A stretch of DNA of 64,000 nucleotides from Euryodendron excelsum (taxonomy: Eukaryota > Streptophyta > Magnoliopsida > Ericales > Pentaphylacaceae). The translations under genes were made by a program, and so were the position numbers. Shown here piece after piece: positions 46,111 through 57,554 of this stretch. Below the pieces are notes generated by a model that searched no databases, had not been told where the DNA came from, and was given only the letters and a program-made list of their open reading frames with translations. Each line of letters starts with the position of its first letter. The stretch's first letter is position 1. The stretch spans positions 8,881,001 through 8,945,000 of the forward strand of contig CM065396.1 of NCBI GenBank assembly GCA_033060915.1, given 5' to 3'.

Positions 46111-47196
46111 AAGAATTGCTTTTCCGATAAAGTTTCGCCTTAAAAAGTCACTACCCCGAAATTCAAAAAGTCACAAACACAATCCAAAACATCTCAAACC
46201 TTCAACCACACCAATCAAAACAACCCCTTCCTCCAAAACACACGTCCCTTTCTCAAACATAATTTTTAAACCAATTTTTCGGTCTTTCCAAATCTTTCGA
46301 TTTCATCTATATTTCTGAAAATTTTGCGAAAATTTTTAAAACATTCAAGAATGTCACCACAATTTTTGAAAAATATTCTATCATTTTTCAACCTTTCACA
46401 GGATTCGTTTTCCAATTTTTCTTATTTTTCGTAATTTCTAAAAATTAAAAAATTTCAAATATTTCAAAAAATTACGAAACTTCATATGGTTGTTCTACAC
46501 AGTTTTCTAAGGTCCCTAGTACAAAAATCACACATAAAAGCACGATACCCAAGACTGTAGGGTCAATTTTTCGAATCCCGCAAGAAACCTCATTTCACAA
46601 ACATGCAAAACACACCCAAATATCCACCAAATCAAGAAAACAATCCGACCATTGCATTTTACACGTCCTAAAACACAGGATTACACTGATCATATGCAAA
46701 AAACGGAAACATACGCATCGAAATCAAAGAAATTTCTAGAAAACCAACCTTTGATTTCTCCAGAGAAAGCCATGCTTTCTGGCGAGAATCTGACAACAAT
46801 GACAACTTCCAGCAATCACCTGACGTACCACAACACTCGTGTAGCAATCCTTAATCAAAACCCCTCGAAAATCCTTCGGGTCAACCTTCAAACCACTCTC
46901 AAACTCAAAAAATACGCACTAGAAAATGCAACCTGCTCTGTTTTAATACCCACGGGCTAGAGCATGTAGCAGATGCGGCAGAAGGAAATTCCAGCTGGCG
47001 CATGTGCTACATGTGCTAGGCTCCAAATAGGCCAGGCGCATATAACATGTGCGCCCGACTGTTCAAGTTCCTGCCAAAATCAGTTTTCAAACCCTCGAGA
47101 GTCCGAACTCATTTTCAGGGCTTTCAAAAGCCAAAAATCAAGCTTCCAAAAACAATTTCCAAGGATCAGGTGCTTTGAACCAAATTTTGGCAGAAC
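46111..47196 (-). other. LTR-like promoter and leader region of the PMD unit
   Basis: Between the repeat array and the next LTR. On the minus strand it contains GCACATGTAGCACATGC-type palindromes (about 46976-47065) followed by a TATTAAAACAGAGCAGG promoter-like motif, in the same order as the type B LTR promoter. The remainder is A/T-rich without a credible open frame. Confidence 0.5.
46941..46948 (-). promoter_or_regulatory. TATA-like box of the PMD unit
   Basis: The minus strand reads TATTAAAA then CAGAGCAGG, comparable to TATAAATACAGAGCC of type A LTRs. It is about 2.2 kb upstream of the PMD-like ATG on the same strand. Confidence 0.45.
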
Positions 47197-48268
47197 TTGG
47201 AAAGTGAGTTTTTTAGAAAGATTTTTGAAAGGAGATCGTTGGCGAGAGTTTTTAGGAAAGTGAATTTAGGGAGTGTTTTTAGAAAGGGGATTTTGGGGAG
47301 AGGATTTTGGAAAGGAGTTGAAAAAGGGAGTTTTGAAAAATAGATTTTTGGAAGGAGTTTTTGAAAACAACTTTGGAAATGAGAGTTTTAGGAAAGTATG
47401 TTGAAAAGAGATTTCTAGGAAAAGAGATTTTTGGAAAGAGAGTTTTTGGAAAGTATAAAAACATCTCACTTTCCTAAAGCGATTCTAGCCATAAGAAGGC
47501 TAGAACCACTTTAAGAAAGTGGTTTTGAAAACAACAAAGGTTGAAAATATGGACCATGTTGGTCACTTTAAATGTAACACTTTTCTAAAGCGATCCTACC
47601 CATGGAAAAGCTAGAATCACCCTAGGATTGTGATTTTGAAAAAGAGTTTTTGAAAAGGGAATTTTGATGCAACTTTGGAAACAAGTTTGAAAACGATTTT
47701 GAAAACGAGTTTGAAAATGATTTTTGGAAGATGCAAGATCATGATATGCACAATGCAAATTTGGGGTCGTGAACATACAAGGTTAAGGCTTCACCACATA
47801 ATCAAGGGGGCCGAACCCACGTGGTCTCAAGTATGCAAAGAAAGGGGGGGGGGGGGGGAAGAGATAGGGGATTAAAATAGAGAAAACCCAAGTGGGTTAG
47901 GAGAGAGAAGTAAGAAGGGGGAAGTGCGGAAACGTAAAACGAAAGCCTACCTTGTGTCTTGTTTATTTTGCGTGCTTTGCTTGTCTTCGGTCTTCGTCTT
48001 GATCTTCATCTTCAATCTTCAAGAGTTGTCTTCAATCTTTAAACTTCATATTGTAGCTCTTTAAGTCTTCAAAGGAGGGTTGGAGGCTAGTGTATAAGTG
48101 TATGGGGGTGTGTATGATTGTATAGAAGGCTGGGGTTTAGTATATGGTGGCTAGGGATTGGAAAACCTAAGGAAGCTAGGGTTTAGGGAGTATTCGAGCT
48201 CTGTATATTGAATATTGGTGTTTTTAGACTGAGTTTGCAGACCTCTTTCACGCTGGAAGAGACTTTGT

Positions 48269-48276
48269 ATTTATAG
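48269..48276 (-). promoter_or_regulatory. TATA box of the minus-strand LTR
   Basis: TATAAATA on the minus strand followed by CAAAGTCTC, with a hairpin cluster upstream at 48290-48355. Confidence 0.68.
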
Positions 48277-49499
48277 AGAGAGGAATGCACTAGCGCCTGT
48301 TGCAGTGGCGCCAGGCCAAACATTACACTGGCGCCACTAGGAGTGGCGCCAGCCATTTAGGAAATGTTTAAGGTCGGCAAGAAACGTATCTTTGACTAGA
48401 TTTGGGCACCTGTACTAGTGACTACCATGCAATTTTTAGCCTAGCTTCACTAGGAGTACTCTGAAAAGTCCGGGAAGGAGTTTGGAAGACCGGGAATGAC
48501 TCAAAAGGCCGGAAAAGAGCAGGAACACTTAAAATAGTATCCCAAAGGTATTTGACTTGAAAAATGAGGATGGATGTGTCGGAAGGGTTGACCAGGCCTT
48601 TAGGGGCAAAACGGTCAATCGAATCAGGAAGCTGCCAGGATGGACTTGGACTGTCCCAGAAGAAAACTTAAGATTTGAAAACATTATTCAAAATGTTCCC
48701 AAAGGTTTCCAGTTTGATACCCAGAGCTGGTGTGGTCGGAAAAGGTGACCGGCCCACCAGGGGCAAAACAATCATTTCGCACCGGGCTTGCCGGAACTTG
48801 ACTCGGAATGATTCGAAAAGATAAAGAAAGGTTGAGAGTACTATAAAAAGCATTCTCGGGAGGTTACTGGTTTGATACCCAGAGCCGGTGTAGTCGGAAA
48901 AGGAAACCGGCCCACCAGGGGCAAAACGGTTATTTTGTACCAGGTTGGCCGAAACTAACCCGGAATGATCCGAAAAGGTAGAGGAAGGTTGAGAATACTA
49001 TAAGAAGTATTCTCAGGAGGTTATCGGTTTGATACCCAGAGCCGGTGTGGCTCCCGGGGTGTTCGGATGCCTAGGGGCAAAATGGTCATCTTGATTGGAA
49101 AATCTCAGAAAAGGCCCAAGGGGCAGTTTGGTCATTTTTTACCGAAGTGGGCTAGTAGGCACTGGTGTTGACATGGGTTTTGAGTGTTTTCGCCACTCTG
49201 ACGGCGACCGTCGTGACACAGGGATTGCGAGTATTTCCGCTACTCTAACAGTTGCGATGTTTGCGAGTATTTTTACTATTCTGATGGCTCGCGATCATTC
49301 CCGAGACTGCCTGATCTCTGGAAGCTGCTAAAGGGACTTAGCGCCTAAGAAGTCAACTTTCTCGTAAGGCATGCCTAAACGGACATTTCTGCATTGGCGG
49401 GCTTGCAGGGACCAAAGGTGGACCGTTCTATCATCTAGGCGACCTAGGGTCTCGTCCTGGTCGACAGGTTTAAAGGGACTTACCGTTTCGAAGAGATTT

Positions 49500-49815
49500 T
49501 CTTCAAAAAAGGTGCTAGAACGTCTCGAGGAATAAACTATCTCGAGAGAGGGATTGGAATTGGAAAAGGGTCTTAGCGTCTTCGGAAAGATGTGCCTGAT
49601 TTGGAACCTCTCGAGAAATAAACTGTCTCGAGAGAGGGATTCGAAAGGGGACTTAGCGTCTTCAGAAAGACGTGCCTGATTTGGAACCGTCTAGAGGAAT
49701 AAACTATCTCAAGAGAGGGATTGGAAAGGGGACTTACCGTCTTCGAAAAGACGTGCCTGATTTGGAATAGATTTACCGTCTCGAGGAATCAACTGTCTCG
49801 AGAGAGGGGTTGGAG
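49500..49815 (-). repeat. 81-bp array, about 4 units
   Basis: The marker GTGCCTGATTTGGAA occurs at 49592, 49672 and about 49753, spaced 80-81. Same unit as at 24508-24956, opposite orientation. Confidence 0.88.
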
Positions 49816-50139
49816 TTGGAATTGGGAAAGATAATGCCCCCTATGGGCATTTTGGTTATTTTGCCTCTATTTGGGCCTGGTGGGCCCGTGAAGCGAAGGA
49901 CAGATGGGATTTGGACTTAAAAAGTTGGTTTCGATTGGAATATGCTCACAATAACTTAAACACAAGTCTGGACAAAGTGTAGACTGTCGAGCGGTCAAAA
50001 TTGGGGTGCTTACAACAGTCTCGTAAACCAAAGCCAAATAGGTAGCTTCCCGAGATCGGGCAATCTTGGGGACCAACACCACATCAAATTCCAAACGGTT
50101 CAGTTCTGGCGCCTGCTAGCCCGCCAATGTAGAATGTCC

Positions 50140-50345
50140 GTCATTCCATAATTCTCCGAGACTAGGCATTCTCAGAGACCAACACCACCTTCACAGGTAG
50201 CTTTTTGGGACTAGGCGTTCCTAGAAACCAACACCATCCTACAGGTAGCTCTCTAAGACCGAGCGGTCTCAGAAACCAACACCACATAGGTAGTTTTCCA
50301 AGACCGGGTGGTCTTGGGAACCAACACCTAGCTCAACACCGGCGC
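50140..50345 (+). repeat. ~50-bp repeats with AGACCG dyads
   Basis: About four units of GGTAG(C/T)T...GAGAC/AGACCG-AGCGGTCT...CCAACACC. The clearest is AGACCGAGCGGTCT near 50252. The same units on the minus strand lie at 42500-42850. Confidence 0.78.
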
Positions 50346-50820
50346 TTGCTAGCCTGACTCGGTGAAAAATGACCAAACCTGCCCCTTGGGCTCCCAGGCA
50401 CATTTTGGGAAAGTTCAAAATCCCTCAAATCAGTAAGTCCACCCTTCCAAAATGATACTAAATGGATAGGCATACTCTACACGCCATCCGGTCCAATTCC
50501 AGTCCTATTTCGGCTGACCCCGGTCAAAATGACCTTTTTACCCCTGAGCACCCTGACACCGCACAAATCCCGTCGAACAGTAAAAGACCCTCCCGGGATC
50601 ATCTCTGAACAACCCGGTGCGCTTAACATGATGCTCCAATCCATTCCCAACTATTTCCAACAAACACGGTCAAAATGACCATTTTACCCCTAACAACCCA
50701 AACGTGTCCCAAAACAACACCGGTCCTAGGTTACGGAATGCCGGTCTTGTCACACACCCTTGTCTAACCTAAGGAAGACCGTATGACAATAAACACTCAC
50801 GACTAAACAAAAGTTCCCAG

Positions 50821-51260
50821 AGCGTCTCACAGATGTTCTGCTAAAATTGCATTTTCCCCCGATTTCGCCGTTATAACGCACCGTCAAATGACTTAAGAAA
50901 TATGCAAACCAGGGAATTCCTAAAAGCTCATTCACAGATCTTTCCATCGATGCTGCTCAATCGGATAGATCGCTTCCCGAAGCCCCCATCGTATGGCTTG
51001 AATAATGCCACTTTCAATAACCCCTAGAGCGTCTCGTAGACGCTCAGCCAATGTTGACTTTTTCTCCGATTCCCTGATTGTAACGCACCGTTAAACGACT
51101 TGAGAAATGCGTGAATGAGAAAATTTCTAGAATTATTTTTAGAGTACATTCCATCGGTACGATCCGATCGAAGAGATCGCTTCCCGAAGGCCTCAATCAC
51201 ACAACACAAAAACAACTACTTTTGAACCCCCATGGAGCATATCACAGACGCTCCGCAGAT
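50821..51260 (+). repeat. 207-bp tandem units with 8-bp perfect hairpin
   Basis: AGCGTCTC/AGCATATC starts at 50821, 51028 and 51235, exactly 207 apart. The middle unit shows GAGCGTCTCGTAGACGCTC, an 8-bp perfect inverted repeat; the others are one or two bases off. Each unit also carries CGCTTCCCGAAG. Confidence 0.85.
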
Positions 51261-51612
51261 ATGCCATTTCCTGACACGATATCCCACACTTTTGAACATC
51301 AATCCAACTCTCCAAAAACTTGAAAGTTCACGAGAAACCCTAGGAGAGCATCGTGGGTGCAACCGATTATCTCGAAACCTTTTCGGTTGGCTCAATTATT
51401 GAGACAAAGTTTAAACGAACACTCCCGATGACGGAGCATATGCTACATGTGTCCAAATTTTGATCAGATTGACCAAATTTTGAACAACCGTCGAGATTTA
51501 GCCAATACAATGGGCGCCATGTGGCATTCTGCCATTGGAATAGTACCAGCGCCCATGTGTAAATTTTACACTAGTGTATGTCCTACATATGCCAGTGTCC
51601 AAAATCGTTGCC

Positions 51613-51620
51613 TATAAATA
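51613..51620 (+). promoter_or_regulatory. TATA box of type B LTR
   Basis: TATAAATA in the context TTGCCTATAAATAATAGCC, equivalent to the minus-strand box at 41214. Confidence 0.68.
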
Positions 51621-52997
51621 ATAGCCTCCCCCTTTGCATATTTAGACTCCAAAAATTGATGCGAAGCTTTGCTGAAATTGCTCCAGAATCTAGAATCTCT
51701 ATACGCATTCCACTCCTCCAACACTTAGGCTAGATTCCACCTCCCTCGAGCCTATACACTTCACCTACATAGCCTTATACCCCATTAAACACTCCCTTCC
51801 AGCCCCTCAAGCCTTCATGAAGTCATTCAAGTTCAAGTCACGGCATTCATTGAATACTACAAGTGTGTTGAAGGCAAAATGTGGTATCTCTTTTACATTT
51901 TTATCTTCCCCCACTCTTCTCTTCTCCCTCCTAGCCTACTTAGGTTATTCTCTATTTTAACTCCCAACTTCAACCCCCCTTTCTTGCATGCTTAAGCCAA
52001 GAGGGCTCTTGGTTCACGCCTAGAGAAAAGCTAGTGGGAGCCACTGTGTAGGGGGATCTCTCACTAGCCTACTTTCAGATGGTATGGCCCAAGAGCCCCT
52101 TTATTATGTGGTGTAGCCTAAAGCCTTGTATGTATTCATAACCCCCTTGCATCTTGCTATCTTGATCATGTTTGGGTGCTTGGCTTCATTTCTATGTTTA
52201 TAACCATGTTCTACCAAGCTTGCATCATTTTATTTTTATGCCACTTTCAAGCTCTACCTTCTTTTCGAAATGGTTCCAAGAGTTGGCTCCTTGAAGTTTA
52301 GTATGAGACCGCAGAAGGCATGCCTTAGAAAATCCCCCACTAACCTTCAACTCACACTCTTTGCATCATTGCATTCCAACTTGCACAAAAATGGTTTTTC
52401 AACTATCCAATTCCTAAGGTTTCTATTCTCTCAAGTTTAGTAGTTCGAATGGCCCCATAGAACCCTCTCTTGAAGTGGTCTCCCTTTTACAATGGTCATA
52501 GGAGCCCTAAATTGTTAGAATGGTTCCCTTTTCTTTCATCTCTTGCACACAAATGGTTTTCAAACTCCTTTATTTTTAAGGTTTCCATTATCTCAAGATT
52601 AGTGGTTGGAATGGCCCCATAGAGCTCTCTCTTGGGTGGTCTCCCTTCACATTGGCCATGGGAACCCTAACTTGTTGGAATAATTTCCTTTAAAAATGGT
52701 TTTCAGAATCTCCTTCTCAAAAATAGCTTTCAAAAATTCTTTCTCTCCATCTTTGCATTAAAAATGGTATTTCAAAGGTTGTCATCTTAATATTAAATCT
52801 TGAACTCCATACTCTAGTCAAGATAATGGTCATAAGGAAACTTTCCTTGGAATGTTTCCAAACATCAACCATATAAACCATACTCTTGGCTAGAACCAAA
52901 CTTTCATGGAAATGATCTTTAAAAGGGTTGTCAACCAAAGTTCTTTGTGTAACATAAGTTGTTTTCCAAAACCCTTTCCAAAAGTGCATGAAACCAC

Positions 52998-55900
52998 TAT
53001 AAGCACCCCATTTTTGCCCGCTCAGCAATCTTCAGTTCGTCCAGACTTGTATTCAATTCAATATGGACGTATTTCAATCTAAATCAACTTTTCAAGTCTA
53101 ATTTAGTCAATCCATCACTTCGCGGGCCCGCCGAGCCCAAATAGAGGCAAAGTGACCCAAATGCCCTTTGGGGCATTGTTCGGTCCAATTCCAATAAGTG
53201 CATCTTTCTGAAGACGGTAAGTCCCCTTTACAATTCCAATTCCTATTCCAATTAAATTTGGCACATCTTTCGACAAAGTTAATTCCTCAAGGTGGTAAGA
53301 CCATCCAATCTGGCACGTTTTCGAGTGAACTCTTCGGAACGGTAAGTCCCTTTAAACCCGTCGACTGAGACGAGACCCCAAATCCCCAAGATGGTAGAAC
53401 GGTCCACCTTTGGCGCCTATTAGCCCACCAATGCAGAAATGTCCATTTTGACATGCCTTCCGAGAAAGTTGATTCCTCAGACGCTAAGTCCATCTAGCAG
53501 CTTTTCGAGATCAGGCAGCCTCGAGAATAATCGCGAACTGTCAAGTAGCGAAAGTACTCGTAAACATTGCAACAGTCGAAATGGCGAAAACACTAGCAAA
53601 TAGGTCGATATAGGGAATTGCCAACAAACTCTTGTATGACGGGACTGCCGTCGAAGTGGCGGAAACACTCAAAACCCAGGTCAACATGGGTGCCTGCTAG
53701 CCCACTTCGGTAAAAAATGACCAAACTGTCCCCTAGGACCATTTTTGACACGTTTCTCGAGAAAGTATCTAAGTCCTCAGAATAGTAAGTCCACCTTTCC
53801 AAGATTATCTTAAAGGCAATTCGGCATGATTAGGTACCTTCTGGTCAGTTTCGGGCCAATTCTGAGACTTTCTAGTCAAGATGACCATTTTGCCCCTAGG
53901 CATCCGAGCGCCCCGAGAACCACACCGGCTCTGAGTATCAAACCGGTAACCTCCTGAGAATGCCTTTTATAGTATTCCTGACCTTTCATTTTCTCTCCGG
54001 ATCATTCTGAGTCAATTCCGACAAACCTAGTGCAAAATGACCGTTTTGCCCCTAGTGGGCCGATCGCCCTTTCCAACCACACTGGCTCTGGGTATCAAAC
54101 TGGTAATCTCCTGGGAGATTCTAAATAATGTTTCCAAACTTCGAGTCTTCTTCCGGGACATTCTGAGTCCATCCCGGCAGCTTTTCGGCCTAGTCAACCT
54201 TGCCAACACATCTTGACATCATTCTTCAAGTTTGTTACCCTCAGGACCCTATTGTAAGGGTTCCTATCCCTTTCCATCCTTTTGGGTCATTCCCGGCCCC
54301 TTCAAATCATTACCGAACCATCTGGAGCCATTCCTAGTGAAGCCAGGCTAAAAATTGCATGGTTCTCACTAGTATAGGCGCCAAAATCTTCTGAAGATAC
54401 GTTGCTTGCTGACTTAAAAACTTTCCTATATGGCTAGCACCATTAGTAGTGCCGCCAAGCCAAAATTTTGCCCTGCGCCACTGCAACAGGTACTAGGTCA
54501 TTCTTCGCTCTATAAATACAGAGCCTCTTCCAACTTGAAAGAGGTCTAGAAACTCAGTCTAAAAACCCTACTCTTTCATATACAGAGCTTGTAGCCTCCC
54601 TAAACCCTAGTTTTCTTTAGGTTTTCCAAACCCTAGTCTCCATACACAAACCCTAGCCTCCTATACCCTCATACACACTCTCATACACTCATACACTAGC
54701 CTCCAAAGCCTCCATTGAAGACTTGAAGTGCTACAACCCGAAACTATCGCATATTAAGACAAGCTCCTGAAGATCAAGATGAAGACTGAAGTGAAGACCG
54801 AAGCAAAGCAAGAAGAACAAAGCGCATAAAGTAAAGCAAATAAAAAAGACATAAGGTAGGCTCTCTATTTAAGTTTACACATCACCCCCCTCTCTCTTCT
54901 CTCTCCAAACCCACTTGGGTTTTCTTCTATTTTAATCCCCCATCTTCTTCTCCCCCCCCCCCCCCCCCTTTCTTGCATGCTTGAAACAAGGGACTTCCCG
55001 GTCCATGTGTAGAATTAGGCTACTGGAGGTCACCGTGTCGGGGGCTTTCTTTTAGTCTAACCGAAGACCACGTAGGTTCGGCCCCCTTGATTATGTGGTG
55101 AAGTATTTAACCTTGTATATTCACAATCCCAACGTGCATTGTGCATATTATGATCTTTCATTCTTCCAAAATTTGTTTTCAAACTCGTTTTCAAAACTTG
55201 CAATAACATCGTTTTCAAACTTGCATCAAAATCTTCTTTTTTAAACCTTGTTTTCTAAATCACAATCCTAGGGTGATTCTATCCTTTTCATGGTTAGGGT
55301 TGCTTTAAAAAAGTGTTACATTTAAAGTGACCAATATAGTCCATATTTTCAAAATCCTTGTTGTTTTCAAAACCACTATCCTAAAGTGGTTCTGGCCTTC
55401 TTATGGTTAGAATTGCCTTAGGAAAGTGAGATGTTTATATAGACTTTCCAAAAACTCCCTTTTCAAAGCTCTCTTTCTAAAAAACCTCTTTTCCAACGTA
55501 CTTTCTAAAAACTCTCTCCAATATCCTTTTGAAAATTCCGTTTCAGAATTGCTTTCTAAAAGCTCTCTTCAAAAATCTATTTTTCAAAACTCCTTTTTAA
55601 ATTCCTTTCCAAAAAAGCTCTCTTCAAAATTCATTTTCTAAAAAACACTTCTTAAATTTCCTTCCTAAAAACTCTTTCCAACAATCACTTTCCAAAATCT
55701 CTTTCCAAAAACTTTATTTTCAAGTTTACTTTCTAAAAACTCTTTTTTAAGGTTTCCTTCAAAAAATCTCCCTTTCTAAAAACTCACTTTTCAAAAATCT
55801 CTTTTCTTAGAGTCCAAGTTTAACCTTAGAGCCAACGATTAGGAAACCCTAACTTCTTTTCTTAAAACATAATTTTCAATCTTGCCTCAAAACCTAGGTT

Positions 55901-57549
55901 TCCAAAATCTCATTCTTTACATCTAAATCCTAGGTTTGCAAAACCTATTTTCTACATCAAAACTATAGTCTTCCAAATCTAGGGTTACTAAAACTTCACC
56001 TTCCAAATCCATGCCAAATCCAATCTTCCCTTTAGGAAACCAATCCAATCTTCCATTTACGAAACAAGATCCTATCCTCCGTTTTTAGAAACAAAATCGA
56101 AACACCTCTTTTAGTAACAGAATCCAATCCCTCATTTTAGGAAATAAGAATCTCAATCCTTCGAACTCCAAATATTTCCTAATCCACTGCTTCATAATCT
56201 CATACATTCCTAAATCTTAGGTTTCCAAAACTTAAACATTTGAATCTTTCCTTAAACTTTAAACTTCCAAATCCTTCTTAGTCTATGCTTTTCCTAATTC
56301 AACTCTTTCCAAAAATCAACTCTTTCTTAAAAAGAAAACATTCCAAATTCAAAACTTTCCAATTTTAATACTTTCTTAAAATAAAACCTTTCTTAATTTG
56401 AAAACTTCCCTAATTCAAAACCTTTCCTAAAATAAAACTTTCCTATTTTGAAACTTTCCTAATTCAGATCTTTTTTAATTCCAATTTCCCTAATCTTCCA
56501 AGTCCAACATTCGATTCAAATCTTTCTTAATCTCAAGTCTTTCCTAAGCTTCATCTTTCCTAAGTATAGGTTTCCCAAAACTCTATCTTTCCAAATCTAG
56601 TCCAAGTTCTCTTCTAAGGGTCAAATCCTTTTCCAAGTTCAATTCTAGGTCTAAGTTCAATCCTGATTTCCTAATCTTCCAATTCAAAATCCAAATCAAA
56701 GTTTGTTTCTTCTAATCAAAATCTTCTATTTTCAATCGGACTCTTGTCTAAACTACGACTGACCTGATTCATCAAAAAAGATATGTAGGCAACCCTCATG
56801 GGTGTGGTTATAACTTTTTTCCAACTTCCAATTCCATGATCTATTTCAAACTTCCAATTCCAATTTTTTATTTCCAAATCTCTATTTCCAATTTCTAAAA
56901 TTTTCCAATTTCAAATCTATCTTTTCAAATTTCTTTTTAAATCAAATCAATTTCATTTCAAATCTATTTCTAAATCTATTTTCCAACTCTCTTTTTCTTG
57001 CACTTGCATATCATGCATCATAACAATTTTTTTCTAAAAATTCTTTTGAAAGTGGATAGTTTGGACATAGATTAATTAAAGACTCTAATAGGTGAATCTA
57101 GGGTGAATAGATATGTAGGTACCGCAAGGGGCGGGGTTAGGTGATGGCTTAGTGCGTCTTCCCTACACGTAACCAACCTCCAAACCTAGGATTACTATTT
57201 TCAAAGATCAAAATGGAGTTTATTTTCAAGAAAGGGCTTAAAAGTTTTTCAAAGGTTTCCAAACAACCTGTTTTCTTAAAAACCCTCTCTCGAGGAAGTA
57301 TTTTGAAAATCGTTTTCAAAAACCCTAAGTGTAATCTTCGAATTATGCTTAATTTTTAGGTGACCTAACTCACCTTAATCAAGTTAAGTGACGACTCTAA
57401 ACTTTTTCTAAAGTCAATTTAGTCAAATCAATTTTCAATTCAAACCTAGTCGTACTAATTCTTCTAGGATGATGAGTTCTAACGAAAGACTACAGTATTT
57501 TTCCCGCTTGTGTGTGTATTTCTCGAGTGCGAAAAATCTAGGCGGGACA
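52998..57549 (+). mobile_element. Solo long LTR, type A, complete (4552 bp)
   Basis: Start TATAAGCACCCC (TG decayed to TA), end GGCGGGACA, with a perfect duplication ACCAC (52993-52997, 57550-57554). Excising it rejoins the type B LTR on both sides. It is about 1 kb shorter than the copy at 1081: the palindrome array is reduced to three copies (53535-53670), the 157-bp block to two units, and the low-complexity tract is shorter. A C-rich homopolymer lies at 54953-54968. Confidence 0.87.
54511..54518 (+). promoter_or_regulatory. TATA box of the solo LTR
   Basis: TATAAATA then CAGAGCCTC, equivalent to 3067. The GGCGCC hairpins upstream are largely eroded here; telo-boxes follow from about 54602. 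Confidence 0.7.
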
Positions 57550-57554
57550 ACCAC

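Larger units (their letters stand above)
47197..50014 (-). mobile_element. Long LTR type A, minus strand, 5' 2.8 kb
   Basis: LTR start (…GGGGTGCTTACA) at 50014. Going left it shows an 81-bp array, palindromes (49200-49270), three ACCACACCGGCTCTGGGTAT complements (about 48720, 48880, 49040), hairpins (48290-48355), TATA box, telo-boxes and leader, then part of the C-poor tract. It breaks at about 47197; most of the low-complexity tract and the 3' end are missing. Confidence 0.82.
50015..52997 (+). mobile_element. Long LTR type B, plus strand, 5'-side piece
   Basis: Begins some 300 bases inside the LTR, where the minus-strand copy cuts it. It carries the ~50-bp and 207-bp repeats, a GCGCCCATGTG/CACTAG-type promoter region, TATA box, leader with GTGGTGTAGCC, 160-bp repeats and the start of the low-complexity tract. 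Interrupted at 52997 by a solo LTR; 52993-52997 (ACCAC) is the target duplication. Resumes at 57555. Confidence 0.82.
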
